This document shows, one piece after another, positions 16,886-25,751 of a stretch of DNA of 64,000 nt. The translations under genes were made by a program, and so were the position numbers. A model generated the notes under the pieces. The model was not told where the DNA came from. It did not search any database and was given only the letters and a program-made list of their open reading frames with translations. Every line of letters begins with the position of its first letter. The first letter of the stretch is position 1. This DNA comes from DATLGB01 sp038232275 (lineage in GTDB: Bacteria > Actinomycetota > Thermoleophilia > Solirubrobacterales > Solirubrobacteraceae). The stretch is from assembly GCA_038232275.1 (NCBI GenBank), contig JBBSIC010000013.1, positions 1 to 64,000 of the forward strand, given 5' to 3'.

Positions 16886-18949
16886 CTAGGAGGGCTGCTC
16901 GGCCGTGCGCGCCGGCAGCGCCGCCTCGCGCGGCCCGAGCCGTCCGTGCAGGCGGCGCAGGCCCGACGGGGCCCACCAGTTCCAGCGCCCGAGCAGCGCC
17001 ATCAGTGACGGCACGAGCAGCGTCCGCACGACGAAGGCGTCGATCAGGACGCCGGTCGAGGTGGCGACGCCGATCTGCTGGATGAAGGAGATCGAGCTCG
17101 TGCTGAAGGCGCCGATCGCCACGGCGAGCAGGATCGCCGCCGCCGTGACGACGCGCCCGGTGCGGGAGAGACCGGCGGCGATCGCCTCGCGCTCCGGCGC
17201 CCCGCCGTCGCGCGCCTCCTTGATGCGACCGATCAGGAAGACCCCGTAGTCGGTCGAGAGCGCGAAGACGAGGGCGGCGGTCACGAGGAAGTCGCTCGGC
17301 TCGACGCCGCCGTTGGGCGTGTAGCCCAGCAGCCCGGTGAGGTGGCCGTGCTGGTAGATCAGCGTCAGCGGGGCGAGCGAGGCGCCGACCGTCAGCGCGT
17401 TCATGAGCACCGCTTTGACCGGCAGCACGACCGACCCCGTCATCAGCCACAGCACGAGGAGCGTCAGGCCGCACAGCAGGGCGACCGCGGGCAGCAGCCG
17501 CGAGCCGATCGCCGCCTGCTGGTCGACGAACTCGGCCGCGCTGCCGGCGACGCGGGCGTCGAACGGCGCCCGCAGGGCGCGGATGCCCTCCACGACGCGC
17601 TGGGCGGTCGGCCCCGCCGGGTCGCCGGCCGCCGTGGCGTCGAGCTGCCACGTGTCGCGGCCGAGCGAGCGCGGCGGCGCGACGCGCGCGACGCCGTCGA
17701 GACGCGCGACGCGGCCGGCGTAGGCCTCCACCTCGGCGCCGGCCGAGGCGGGGGCGGAGACCGCCACGACGACGGGCGCCTTCGCGGCTCCGTCCGCGTT
17801 GCCGTTGAGCGCGTCCGCGACCGTGCGGGCGCTCTTGTCCTTCGGGATCGCCGAGGCGTCGATCGCCGACCAGGTGGTGCCCAGCGACGGCAGCGCGACG
17901 GCGAGCATGGCCAGTGCGGTGACCGCGGCGACGACACCGGGACGGCGCATGACGGCGTGCGCGAGCCGGTGCCAGCGGTCGTGGGCGGCGGTCCCCGTCC
18001 GTCCGGGACGGGCGAGCTTCGCGCCCCAGAGGCCGAACAGCGCCGGGGAGACGACGAGCGCGGCGAGGGCGGCGACGACCGCGACGGTGGCGCCGGCGAT
18101 GCCCATCGACTTGAGGAAGGCCTGCGGGAAGACCGTAAGCGTGATCAGCGCGCACGCGACGGTCGCGGCGGAGAAGGCCACGGTGCGCCCAGCCGCTGCC
18201 ATCGTGGCGCGGATCGCCGCCGGCCCGGCGCCGCGGGCGTCGAGCTCCTCGCGGTAGCGGGTGACGAGGAACAGCGTGTAGTCGATCGCCAGCCCGAGCC
18301 CGAGGCCGATCACGAGGTTGAGGGCGAAGACGTTGAGCCCGTAGAAGTGGTTGATGGCCGCGAGGGCGAGGAAGGTCCCAAGCACCGTGGTGACGCCGAC
18401 GACCAGCGGCAGCAGGGCTGCCCGGCCGCGGAAGAACAGCAGCGAGAGCAGGATCAGGAACGGGGAGGCGATCAGCTCGGCGCGCCCGAGGTCGGACGAG
18501 ACCGTCTCCCCGATCTGGACGCTCGCGACGGCCGGGCCGCCGACGGTGACGTCGCGCCGGCCGGCGAACGCATCGAGCGCGTCCTGCGCCGCCGCATCGT
18601 CGTCTGCGGTGGCGCGCAGCGTCGCGGTGACGAGCGCCTGCCCGCCGGCCTGGCCCGGCGTCGCGGTGCGGACGACGCCCGGGACGCGGGCGAGCCGGCC
18701 GGCGACGGTGTCGAGGCGCGCGCGCGACGGCGCGTCGACCAGGAGCACGATGCCGGCGTCCGCCTGCGTCCCGGTGGCGGCCTCGACCCGCTCGATGGCC
18801 ACCTCCGAGTCGGCGCCGGGGGCGACGAAGCCGCCGGAGGCCTTCAGCGCCCCGGCGACCGGGCCTCCGAGGACCCCGGCGACGACGGCGAAGAGCAGGA
18901 CGGCGAGGAGGGTGCGGCGCGGATGGGCCCAGAGGCGGCGAGCGAGCAT
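16886..18949 (-). CDS. MMPL/RND-family membrane transporter
   Basis: The 687-residue protein starts at ATG 18949 (MLARRLWAHPRR), chosen because a conserved positively charged leader then precedes the first membrane span. Two repeats each hold one span, a large extracytoplasmic loop, and a cluster of five spans. The intramembrane signatures GLGLAIDYTLFLVTRYREE and ALSTDYGVFLIGRIKEA place it in the MMPL group, which exports lipids or drugs using the proton gradient. It is followed by its likely two-component regulators. A 14-base perfect palindrome lies immediately before its start codon. Confidence 0.92.
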   Translation of the reverse strand: MLARRLWAHPRRTLLAVLLFAVVAGVLGGPVAGALKASGGFVAPGADSEVAIERVEAATGTQADAGIVLLVDAPSRARLDTVAGRLARVPGVVRTATPGQAGGQALVTATLRATADDDAAAQDALDAFAGRRDVTVGGPAVASVQIGETVSSDLGRAELIASPFLILLSLLFFRGRAALLPLVVGVTTVLGTFLALAAINHFYGLNVFALNLVIGLGLGLAIDYTLFLVTRYREELDARGAGPAAIRATMAAAGRTVAFSAATVACALITLTVFPQAFLKSMGIAGATVAVVAALAALVVSPALFGLWGAKLARPGRTGTAAHDRWHRLAHAVMRRPGVVAAVTALAMLAVALPSLGTTWSAIDASAIPKDKSARTVADALNGNADGAAKAPVVVAVSAPASAGAEVEAYAGRVARLDGVARVAPPRSLGRDTWQLDATAAGDPAGPTAQRVVEGIRALRAPFDARVAGSAAEFVDQQAAIGSRLLPAVALLCGLTLLVLWLMTGSVVLPVKAVLMNALTVGASLAPLTLIYQHGHLTGLLGYTPNGGVEPSDFLVTAALVFALSTDYGVFLIGRIKEARDGGAPEREAIAAGLSRTGRVVTAAAILLAVAIGAFSTSSISFIQQIGVATSTGVLIDAFVVRTLLVPSLMALLGRWNWWAPSGLRRLHGRLGPREAALPARTAEQPS

Positions 18950-18963
18950 GCGACGATCGTCGC
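18950..18963. promoter_or_regulatory. Palindromic operator candidate before the MMPL gene
   Basis: GCGACGATCGTCGC is a perfect 14-base palindrome touching the MMPL start codon. It lies in the intergenic region shared with the divergent MFS gene, so it could serve a regulator of either. Confidence 0.35.
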
Positions 18964-19116
18964 CGAGGCGCGGCCGTCGCGCATCGGCTCCGGGGAGGCA
19001 CTTCGCCGGCGCCCGTACATCCCCGGGAGTACGCCGGCCGCCGAGCCTTTCGTCGCCGGGCGAAGCGATTCGCCTGCACACTGCGTGGGGATGGTCAACC
19101 GTCAAGGAGGTCACCC

Positions 19117-19999
19117 GTGAAGACCGCCACGAGCGCGGCCGCCTCCTCGCGCCGGGTGGTGCTGGTGGTGATGTGCGTCGGCTACTTCCTGGTGCTGCTC
19201 GACGTGACGATCGTCAACGTCTCGCTGCCGAAGATCGCCGCGGGGCTGGGCGCCGGCGTGAGCGGCCTGCAGTGGGTCGTCGACGGGTACGCGCTCGCGC
19301 TGGCGGCGCTATGCTCGGCGCCGGCACCGTCGGCGACCTGCATGGCCACAAGCGCACGGTCCTGTTCGGGCTCGCGCTGTTCGGCCTCGCCTCGCTGGGC
19401 TGCGGGCTGGCGCCCACGACCGCCGTCCTGGTGGGCTTCCGGGTGCTCCAGGGCGTCGGGGCCGCGCTGATGCTGCCCGGCACCCTGGCGGTGATCACGC
19501 GCGCCTACCCGGGCCGAGAGCAGGCCAAGGCGATCGGCATCTGGGCAGGCATCGGCAGCGCCGCCCTTCCCGCCGGGCCGCTGCTGGGCGGCGCGCTCAC
19601 CCAGGCCATCGGCTGGCGCGCGGTGTTCTTCATCAACGTGCCGATCGTCGCGGTCGCGGTCGCAGTCGCCGCGCGGGCGGTGCATGAGAGCGCCGAACCG
19701 CAGACCCGCCGCCTTGACCTCGCGGGCGTCGTGCTCGGCGGTGCGCTGCTCGCCGCCGTCACCTTCGCGTTCATCCAGGGCGGCCACGCCGGCCTCGGGG
19801 TGCCCGTGCTGATCGCGATCGTCGCCGCGATCGCGCTGGCCGTGGCCTTCGTCGCGGTCGAGGGCTCGCGCGAGCAGCCGATGCTGCCGCTCGCGCTGTT
19901 TCGTCGCCCGGTGTTCTCGACCGCCAACGCGGTCGCCGGCGCGATGAACCTCGCCACGCTCGGTCTGCTGTTCGTGCTCACCCTCTACCTGCAGGACGC
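19117..19999 (+). pseudogene. MFS (DHA2-type) drug transporter, frameshifted and C-terminally truncated
   Basis: A perfect AGGAGG at 19105-19110 precedes GTG 19117, and the protein opens with the MFS signature LVLLDVTIVNVSLPKIAAGLG and QWVVDGYALALAAL. Near 19310 one base is missing, and the sequence resumes in another frame (MLGAGTVGDLHGHKR, motif A region). It continues through about seven more spans to LFVLTLYLQD at about 19999. There homology stops, although DHA2 proteins need about six further spans. The point of loss coincides with the 3' end of a DUF4031 gene on the other strand. The gene cannot give a working transporter. Confidence 0.8.
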
Positions 20000-20257
20000 C
20001 TCTCGTTTGCGCGCGAGCTGCGCGCCCGCCTCAGCGATCGTGACCCCAACGGCTCCCAGCGCCACCGCCCGGCGGCGCGTTGGCTCGGTGATGTCGTAGT
20101 GATCGACCCAGGGCCTGCCGGGCTTCGATTGGAAGCGCGAGCGCCTGAGTCCAAGCACGGTCGCGAACGCATGCAGCTCCGCGGCGGTGTCGGCTGTGAG
20201 ATGGCACCAGAGTCGGTCGCGGTGCTCCCAAACCGGATCATCGACGTAGACGGCCAT
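19985..20257 (-). CDS. DUF4031 domain protein
   Basis: A 90-residue protein starts at ATG 20257 with MAVYVDDPVWEHRDRLWCHL, which is the typical opening of DUF4031, and continues with AELHAFATVLGLRRSRFQ and WVDHYDIT. An upstream start at 20305 would add 16 unrelated residues. The last few residues and the stop codon are read from sequence that belonged to the MFS gene, so its original C-terminus may have been cut at the junction. The biochemical role of DUF4031 is not known to me. Confidence 0.75.
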   Translation of the reverse strand: MAVYVDDPVWEHRDRLWCHLTADTAAELHAFATVLGLRRSRFQSKPGRPWVDHYDITEPTRRRAVALGAVGVTIAEAGAQLARKREASCR

Positions 20258-20531
20258 CAGCACCCCTGCGTAGATCGCACCCGACACATCCATCCTGCTC
20301 GCCACCTCGCTGCCGACGCAGCTCGCCGGAGACGTCGAGCGATCCTACCGGGGCATCGACTGGGCCTCGCATCCCAAGGACGAGATGGAGCAGCGTCGCC
20401 GCCATCGCTCGCCGGCGGCAGCCGGTCCGCGATGTGGGCGGGCGGTTGGATGCGGGCGAACGCTTGACCGATCGACATCGCCGCGGCTACGGTTGCCCTC
20501 GCTGACCTGCGATGAGGAAGTGACGTAGGCA

Positions 20532-21569
20532 ATGTCCAAGCCCGACGCGGCGCAGCTGATCCCCGGGATCGCGCTGGGGCTGATGACGCTCATCCTGGCG
20601 ATCGTCGGCCGGAAGGATCTCGTGGCGGCGGACGACGGGTCCTATTCGCGCCCCGATGGAATCCAGCGGCAGGTCACGCGCGGATCGGTCATCCCGTTCA
20701 GCGAGGCTGAGGCGGCTGGCTCGCTACCCATGAGAAAGGTGCGCCGCAGCGCGCTGGGCGCGATCCTCGGCGGCGCCGACCACCGGACGTCCACTTCGAA
20801 AACGGTGGTCCTCGCCTGGACGCTCGCGGTGGCGTTCGGTTTGCTGTCGCTCGTGGTCGCCGCCGTGCTGGGCGACCACGGACCGTGGGATCTGCAAGTG
20901 GATCGAGGTCTGCAGGGGGAGTACCTCATCGTGCTCGGCGGCCCGTTCGCGGCAGCGGTGCTGGCGCGGTACGCGACCGCGACGCAGGCCGAGACGAAGT
21001 CCGATGGCCCGGTCGGGGAGGCCGGACCCGCCCAGTTGCTCACCAATGACCACGGGGACGTCGATCTCGGCGACTTTCAGTATGTCCTGTTCAACGTGAT
21101 CGGGTTGGTGTTCTTCTTCGGGGACTTCATCGGGGACCTGGGCCATGGGTTCCCCGACCTCCCGCTGATCCTGACCGGGCTCATGCTGACCTCGACCGGG
21201 GGATACGCCGCCAAGAAGCTGCTGGCGCAGGCCACGCCGACGCTCATCTCGGTCCTCCCCGCGGCCGCCGCTCCAAACGGCAGCGTCCAGATCTTCGGCA
21301 TGAACCTCGACGTGCCCGCCGTGGACTCCGCGACCAGCCAGCCGATGATCGCGACGGTGCTGTTCGGGCCGCTCGCGGCGGCCGTCACCGCTCACGACAT
21401 CGTGCTCGGCAACAATCGCCTCACCGTCACGGTCCCCGCGGACGCCCAGCCCGGATCGGCTCCTGTCAGCGTCGCGCGCGCCGACGGCGTGAAGGCGCGG
21501 GACGCCAACGGCGTCGGCGTGCTCGCGTTCGAGATCCTTCCGACCACGACGTCAGACAGTCGGGCGTAG
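20532..21569 (+). CDS. Membrane protein with C-terminal IPT/TIG-like domain
   Basis: The protein has 345 residues. Predicted spans are near 8-25, 96-116, 132-148, 184-203 and 211-227. The C-terminal about 110 residues (PTLISVLPAAAAPNGSVQIFGMNL...VTVPADAQPGSAPVSV) follow the pattern of IPT/TIG immunoglobulin-like folds. I do not recognise a specific family. It stands alone, 53 bases before the sigma-BFN gene on the same strand, so co-transcription is possible. The 226 bases upstream contain no clear gene. Confidence 0.65.
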   Translation: MSKPDAAQLIPGIALGLMTLILAIVGRKDLVAADDGSYSRPDGIQRQVTRGSVIPFSEAEAAGSLPMRKVRRSALGAILGGADHRTSTSKTVVLAWTLAVAFGLLSLVVAAVLGDHGPWDLQVDRGLQGEYLIVLGGPFAAAVLARYATATQAETKSDGPVGEAGPAQLLTNDHGDVDLGDFQYVLFNVIGLVFFFGDFIGDLGHGFPDLPLILTGLMLTSTGGYAAKKLLAQATPTLISVLPAAAAPNGSVQIFGMNLDVPAVDSATSQPMIATVLFGPLAAAVTAHDIVLGNNRLTVTVPADAQPGSAPVSVARADGVKARDANGVGVLAFEILPTTTSDSRA

Positions 21570-21622
21570 CTCCGCGCGACTCGGCGCGCGGGTGACATCG
21601 GAGCCGCGGATCGCGACTCTAA

Positions 21623-22810
21623 ATGAGGATGGCTGAAAGCGATCGATCCCTGGTGGCGCGCGCGCGTAGAGGCGACACTGCCGCGTTCGGCATCCTCCTG
21701 GAGCGCCATCACGCGCCCGCCCTGCGCGCCTGCGCCCGGACGCTCGGCGATCGCGGGCTGGCGCGCGACCTCGTCCAGGACGCGGCGCTCGTAGCGTGGC
21801 TTCAGCTCGAGCGCCTGCGCGATCCCGCGCGGTTCGGTGCGTGGCTGGCAGGGATCGCGCGGACGCTGGCACTGCGCGCGCTGCGCGAACGGGGGATCAG
21901 CCGCGAGCAGCTCACGCATGACGGCGTGTTGCCCGAGCCGGTCGCCGACACGCGTGACCAGCCGATCGAGCGACTGCTGGCGGCCGAGCGCGCGGCGGAG
22001 CTCAGACGAGCGATCGCGACGTTGCCGCCCGGCCAGCGCGAGGCGCTGGTGCTCTTTCACCTCGCCGACCTCCCGCAGGAGTCGATCGCCCGGCGCCTCG
22101 GCACCCGCTCGGGAGCCGTCCGAACCCGATTGCACAAGGCGCGCGCGACCCTGCGTACGCGCCTGACTCCCACCACCGACAAGCCACAGGAGGCAACAAT
22201 GCCCCATACCGCCGCCGTACCGGCTCGCATCGTCGACGTTCGCCGCACGCCGGCCGGGCGGCACGTCGTCGTGCTCGCCGCGGCAGACGCCGAGCTGCCG
22301 ATCTGGGTCGGCGCGCCCGAGGCCGAAGCGCTGGCAGGCTGCCTGCAGGACGTCGAGCTCCCGCGACCCAACGCCCACGCGCTCGCACTCGCGCTGGTCG
22401 TCAGTTGCGCGCGCGCGATCGCCTCGGTGCGAATCACGCGCCTCGACGAGGCCGTCTTCTACGCCGAGGTGCGGCTCGACGATGGCACCGCACTCGACGC
22501 GCGCCCAAGCGACGCCCTCGTGCTCGCCGTCATCGCCGGCGCCCCGATCGAGATCGATCAGGCCGTCCTGGACGCCACGCGCCTCCCACCCCCGACGAAT
22601 ACGCGGACGACCTGGCCCTGGCGCCACAGGGCGGCGCAGCCGCACTCGCCGAGGAGCTTCAAGACGGCCTCGCGAACCGGGCTGCCGAGCTCGCGCGGAT
22701 CAGGGATCGCCACTGAACGCCCGCTCAGTCGACCGCTCGACTGGCTGTGGAGCTTCCCGGCTACGCCGAGCGCGGCACCAGGGTCGTTTGCGCCAGGCGC
22801 TCGCGCATGA
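21623..22810 (+). CDS. ECF sigma factor fused to bifunctional nuclease (BFN/DUF151) domain
   Basis: Residues 1 to about 190 form an ECF sigma factor. Sigma-2 contains AARDLVQDAALVAW-like sequence (LARDLVQDAALVAW), and sigma-4 has LPPGQREALVLFHLADLPQESIA and a helix-turn-helix GAVRTRLHKARATL. Residues 198 to about 320 match the BFN/DUF151 fold (LPIWVGAPEAEALAG, FYAEVRLDDG, DARPSDALVLAVIAGAPI). After residue 323 the present frame turns into low-complexity sequence. One base out of frame, from 22591, reads DEYADDLALAPQGG and stops at 22716, so the native end has probably been lost by deletion of one C. An AGGAGG at 22188-22193 precedes an in-frame ATG at codon 193, able to yield the BFN domain alone. 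No anti-sigma gene follows. Confidence 0.85.
   Translation: MRMAESDRSLVARARRGDTAAFGILLERHHAPALRACARTLGDRGLARDLVQDAALVAWLQLERLRDPARFGAWLAGIARTLALRALRERGISREQLTHDGVLPEPVADTRDQPIERLLAAERAAELRRAIATLPPGQREALVLFHLADLPQESIARRLGTRSGAVRTRLHKARATLRTRLTPTTDKPQEATMPHTAAVPARIVDVRRTPAGRHVVVLAAADAELPIWVGAPEAEALAGCLQDVELPRPNAHALALALVVSCARAIASVRITRLDEAVFYAEVRLDDGTALDARPSDALVLAVIAGAPIEIDQAVLDATRLPPPTNTRTTWPWRHRAAQPHSPRSFKTASRTGLPSSRGSGIATERPLSRPLDWLWSFPATPSAAPGSFAPGARA
22188..22201 (+). promoter_or_regulatory. Internal Shine-Dalgarno and ATG for a separate BFN protein
   Basis: AGGAGG (22188-22193), five bases, then ATG 22199-22201, in the same frame as the upstream sigma domain and just before the BFN domain. 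It is the strongest ribosome-binding site in this part of the window, while the sigma start at 21623 has none. Confidence 0.6.
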
Positions 22811-23597
22811 CGCGGACGGCCTCGGGGTTGATGTCCATCAGCAGGTGGCGGCGGCCGAGCTTGGCCGCGACGGCGCCGAGCGTGCCCGCGCCGGCGAACG
22901 GATCCAGGCACAGATCGCCCGGCCGCGTCGAGGCCTGGACCATCCGGCGCAGCACCCCTTCGGGCTTCTGCGTCGGATAGCCCGTCTTCTCCGTGCCGGT
23001 GGGGGAGACGATCGTGTGCCACCAGACAGAGGTCGGCAGCTTGCCCCGCGCGACCTTCTCGGCGGTCACGAGGCCGGGCGCCATGTACGGCTCGCGATCG
23101 ACGGCCTCGGAGTCGAAGTGGTAGCGGGCTGGATCCTTGACGTAGACGAGGATCGTGTCGTGCTTCTGCGGCCAGCGGCGCTTGGACTTGGCGCCGTAGT
23201 CGTAGGCCCAGATCAGCTCGTTGAGAAAGCACTCGCGGCCGAAGAGCTCGTCGAGCAGCAGCTTGCAGTAGTGCGCCTCGCGGTAGTCGATGTGGAAGTA
23301 CAGGGTGCCGGTCGCGGTGAGCAGGCGGCGGCACTCGGCCAGGCGCGGCTCGAGGAACGCGAGGTAGTCGTCGAAGCTGTCGCGGTAGGAGGAGGCCTCG
23401 AGCAGCTCGGTGCGGTAGCGGCGGCCGCCGAATCCGGTGCGGTCGCCGCTTGCGTCGGCCACGGTGCGCATGCCCCGCCGGGCCTGGGTGATGCCGGTGT
23501 TGAAGGGCGGGTCGAGGTAGATCAGCTGGGCGACCTCGTCGGGCTGCTCGCTCATCAGCGGCAGGTTGTCGCCCTCGAGGATCACCGCCGACGACAC
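22761..23597 (-). CDS. Orphan DNA methyltransferase, beta class (N6-adenine or N4-cytosine)
   Basis: This 278-residue protein has catalytic motif IV LIYLDPPFNTG near residues 26-36 and the SAM-binding motif I DLCLDPFAGAGTLGAVA near 235-250. That order defines beta-class amino-methyltransferases. Other blocks are LYFHIDYREAHYCKLLLDELFG, WAYDYGAKSKRRWPQKHDTILVYVK and TGYPTQKPEGVLRRMVQAS. No restriction endonuclease is adjacent, so it is an orphan methylase or part of a lost system. The start is GTG 23597. It converges on the sigma-BFN gene, whose native end at 22716 would not overlap it. Confidence 0.88.
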   Translation of the reverse strand: MSSAVILEGDNLPLMSEQPDEVAQLIYLDPPFNTGITQARRGMRTVADASGDRTGFGGRRYRTELLEASSYRDSFDDYLAFLEPRLAECRRLLTATGTLYFHIDYREAHYCKLLLDELFGRECFLNELIWAYDYGAKSKRRWPQKHDTILVYVKDPARYHFDSEAVDREPYMAPGLVTAEKVARGKLPTSVWWHTIVSPTGTEKTGYPTQKPEGVLRRMVQASTRPGDLCLDPFAGAGTLGAVAAKLGRRHLLMDINPEAVRVMRERLAQTTLVPRSA

Positions 23598-23659
23598 TAA
23601 GGGGTCCCGAGGTCAGAACGGTGGCGGTGGGAGGACCGAGTCGGGTCCCCTGCGACCGT

Positions 23660-23665
23660 TACGCT
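23660..23665 (+). promoter_or_regulatory. Candidate -10 box for priA (leaderless)
   Basis: TACGCT fits TANNNT and stands 8 bases before GTG 23674, without a Shine-Dalgarno in between. Confidence 0.35.
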
Positions 23666-23673
23666 CGCCGGTC

Positions 23674-25740
23674 GTGATCGCCCGGATCGAGCCGCTGACG
23701 ACGACCCGCCGCGTGAGCGGGCCGTTTGACTACCGGCTCCCCGCCGCGGCGGTCGAGGTCGGCTCCGTGGTGCGGATCCCGTTCGGGCGTCAGCGCCTCG
23801 ACGGCGTGGTCACCGGCTTCGCGCCGGTCTCCGAGGTGGCCGAGGAGCGCCTCGTGGCCCCGACGGCGGTCCGGCCGCAGTCCGTGCCCGCCGAGCTCGT
23901 GGACTGCGCGCTGTGGATGGCGGCCGAGTATTGCTCGACGCCCGCGCGGGCGCTCTCGCTCGTGCTGCCGCCGCCGGGGCGGCCGAAGACGGAGCTGTGG
24001 GCGTCCGCGACGGCGCCGGCCGCCGCGGCCGAGCGGCTCACCGACCGTCAGCGCGCGGTGCTGGCCCGGCTGCCCGGCCCGGCGGGCGCGGACCTCGCCG
24101 TGCTGCGGCGCCTGGAGGGGCGCGGCCTCGCGAGCGTCGAGCCCCGGGTGCGCCGCCGCGTGCCGCCGCAGCGTCCTGTGGCCGACCGCGCCGTGGCGCT
24201 GACGGCCGAGCAGGAGACCGTGCTCGCCGCGCTTGAGCCCGGCGGCTCGCAGCTGTTGCACGGCGTCACCGGCTCCGGCAAGACCGAGGTCTACCTGCGC
24301 GCGGCCGAGCGGGCGCTGGCGGCCGGCCGCGGCGTGATCGTGCTCGTCCCGGAGATCGCGCTGACGCCGCAGACGGTGGCGCGCTTTCAGGCCCGCTTCG
24401 GCGACACGGTCGCGCTGCTGCACTCCTCGCTGTCGGAGGGCGAGCGCTTCGACGAGTGGCTGCGCCTGCGCCGCGGCGAGGCGCGCATCGCGGTCGGGCC
24501 CCGCTCGGCCGTCTTCGCCCCGGTGTGCGACCTCGGGCTGATCGTCGTCGACGAGGAGCACGACGCGTCCTATAAGCACGAGGGCGACCCGCGCTACGAC
24601 GCGCGCCTCGTGGCCCGCTGGCGCGCCGCGTACACCGGCGCGGCGCTGCTGTGCGGGACGGCGACGCCGCGGCCGGAGACCTGGCGTGAGCTGCCGCATC
24701 TGTCCCTCTCAAAGCGCGTCGACGGCCAGCGTCTGCCGCCCGTGCAGGTCGTCGACATGCGCGGCTCGCACCATCCGCTGCACCCGGACACGCAGCGCGC
24801 GCTGGCCGAGGTCGCCGCCGCCGGCCGCAAGGCGATCGTCCTGCTCAACCGGCGCGGGTGGTCGAACTTCCTCACCTGCCGCGACTGCGGCAGGGTCTGG
24901 ACCTGCCCGAACTGCGACGTGGCGCTGGTCCTGCACCGCGCCGCCGGCGCGGTGGTCTGCCACCACTGCGGCCACCACGAGCCCGCGCCCGCGCGCTGCG
25001 GCGACTGCGGCTCGCTGGCCGTCGCGCGCCACGGCGCCGGCACCGAGCGCCTGGAGGCCGAGCTCGCCGAGACGCTGGACATCGCGGTCTTCCGGCTGGA
25101 CGCGGACAGCGGCGCCACCAAGGACGGGATCCCGCGCTTGCTCGCCGCCTTCCAGGCGGCGCCCAGCGGGCTGCTGGTCGGGACCCAGCTCGTCGCCAAG
25201 GGCCACGACTTCCCCGACGTGACGCTCGGGGTCGTCGTCGACGCCGACCAGACGTTGCGCTTCCCCGACTTCCGCGCCGAGGAGCGGACGTTCGCGATCG
25301 TGGCGCAGCTCGCCGGGCGGGCCGGCCGGGGGCCGGGAGGCGGAAAAGTGATCGTGCAGACGCTGACGCCGGAGGCGACGTCGATCGTCCACGCCGCGCG
25401 CCACGACGCCGGCGCGTTTTTGCGCGAGGAGCTGCGGCGCCGCGAGGCGCTGCGCTACCCGCCCTTCGCGGACCTGATCCGGATCGTCTGCACGGCGCCC
25501 GACCTCGCCCCGGCGGCGGAGGCCGCGAGCGCCATCGCCGCGGCCGTGGCGGTCGCGGAGACCGAGCTGCTCGGGCCGGCCCCGCTGTTTCGCCTGCGCA
25601 ACCGCGAGCGCGTCCAGCTGATCGTCAAGACGCGCCGCCGGGCGGCGGCCGTGGCGGCCGTCGGCGCGGCCGTCGAGGCCGCCGCCAGCCACCGTGCCTA
25701 CAAGTCGGTCGCCCTCTCCGTGGACGTCGACCCGCAGTAA
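23674..25740 (+). CDS. priA: Primosomal protein N' (replication restart helicase PriA)
   Basis: PriA reloads the replisome at stalled forks. The 688-residue sequence starts at GTG 23674 with IARIEPLTTTRRVSGPFDYRLP of the DNA-binding domain. Walker A is GVTGSGKTEVYLRA and the DEEH box is VVDEEHDASYKHEGDPRYDAR. Eight cysteines in four CxxC pairs (CRDCG, CPNC, CHHCG, CGDCG) form the zinc sites. The helicase C motifs LVGTQLVAKGHDFPDV and QLAGRAGRGPGG follow. Many actinobacterial PriA proteins have a degenerate helicase core, but here both ATPase motifs are intact. It is followed 11 bases later by def. Confidence 0.95.
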   Translation: MIARIEPLTTTRRVSGPFDYRLPAAAVEVGSVVRIPFGRQRLDGVVTGFAPVSEVAEERLVAPTAVRPQSVPAELVDCALWMAAEYCSTPARALSLVLPPPGRPKTELWASATAPAAAAERLTDRQRAVLARLPGPAGADLAVLRRLEGRGLASVEPRVRRRVPPQRPVADRAVALTAEQETVLAALEPGGSQLLHGVTGSGKTEVYLRAAERALAAGRGVIVLVPEIALTPQTVARFQARFGDTVALLHSSLSEGERFDEWLRLRRGEARIAVGPRSAVFAPVCDLGLIVVDEEHDASYKHEGDPRYDARLVARWRAAYTGAALLCGTATPRPETWRELPHLSLSKRVDGQRLPPVQVVDMRGSHHPLHPDTQRALAEVAAAGRKAIVLLNRRGWSNFLTCRDCGRVWTCPNCDVALVLHRAAGAVVCHHCGHHEPAPARCGDCGSLAVARHGAGTERLEAELAETLDIAVFRLDADSGATKDGIPRLLAAFQAAPSGLLVGTQLVAKGHDFPDVTLGVVVDADQTLRFPDFRAEERTFAIVAQLAGRAGRGPGGGKVIVQTLTPEATSIVHAARHDAGAFLREELRRREALRYPPFADLIRIVCTAPDLAPAAEAASAIAAAVAVAETELLGPAPLFRLRNRERVQLIVKTRRRAAAVAAVGAAVEAAASHRAYKSVALSVDVDPQ

Positions 25741-25751
25741 GATTGAACCTC

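Noticed and set aside
20306..20531. Frame with YRGIDWASHPKDE upstream of the IPT-like membrane protein, considered as an IS110-type transposase remnant
   Set aside because: Only about ten residues resemble the transposase start and nothing follows. It is too short to support.
22482..23600. Plus-strand 372-codon frame opposite the DNA methyltransferase
   Set aside because: The product has no family features, while the minus-strand protein has both methyltransferase motifs.
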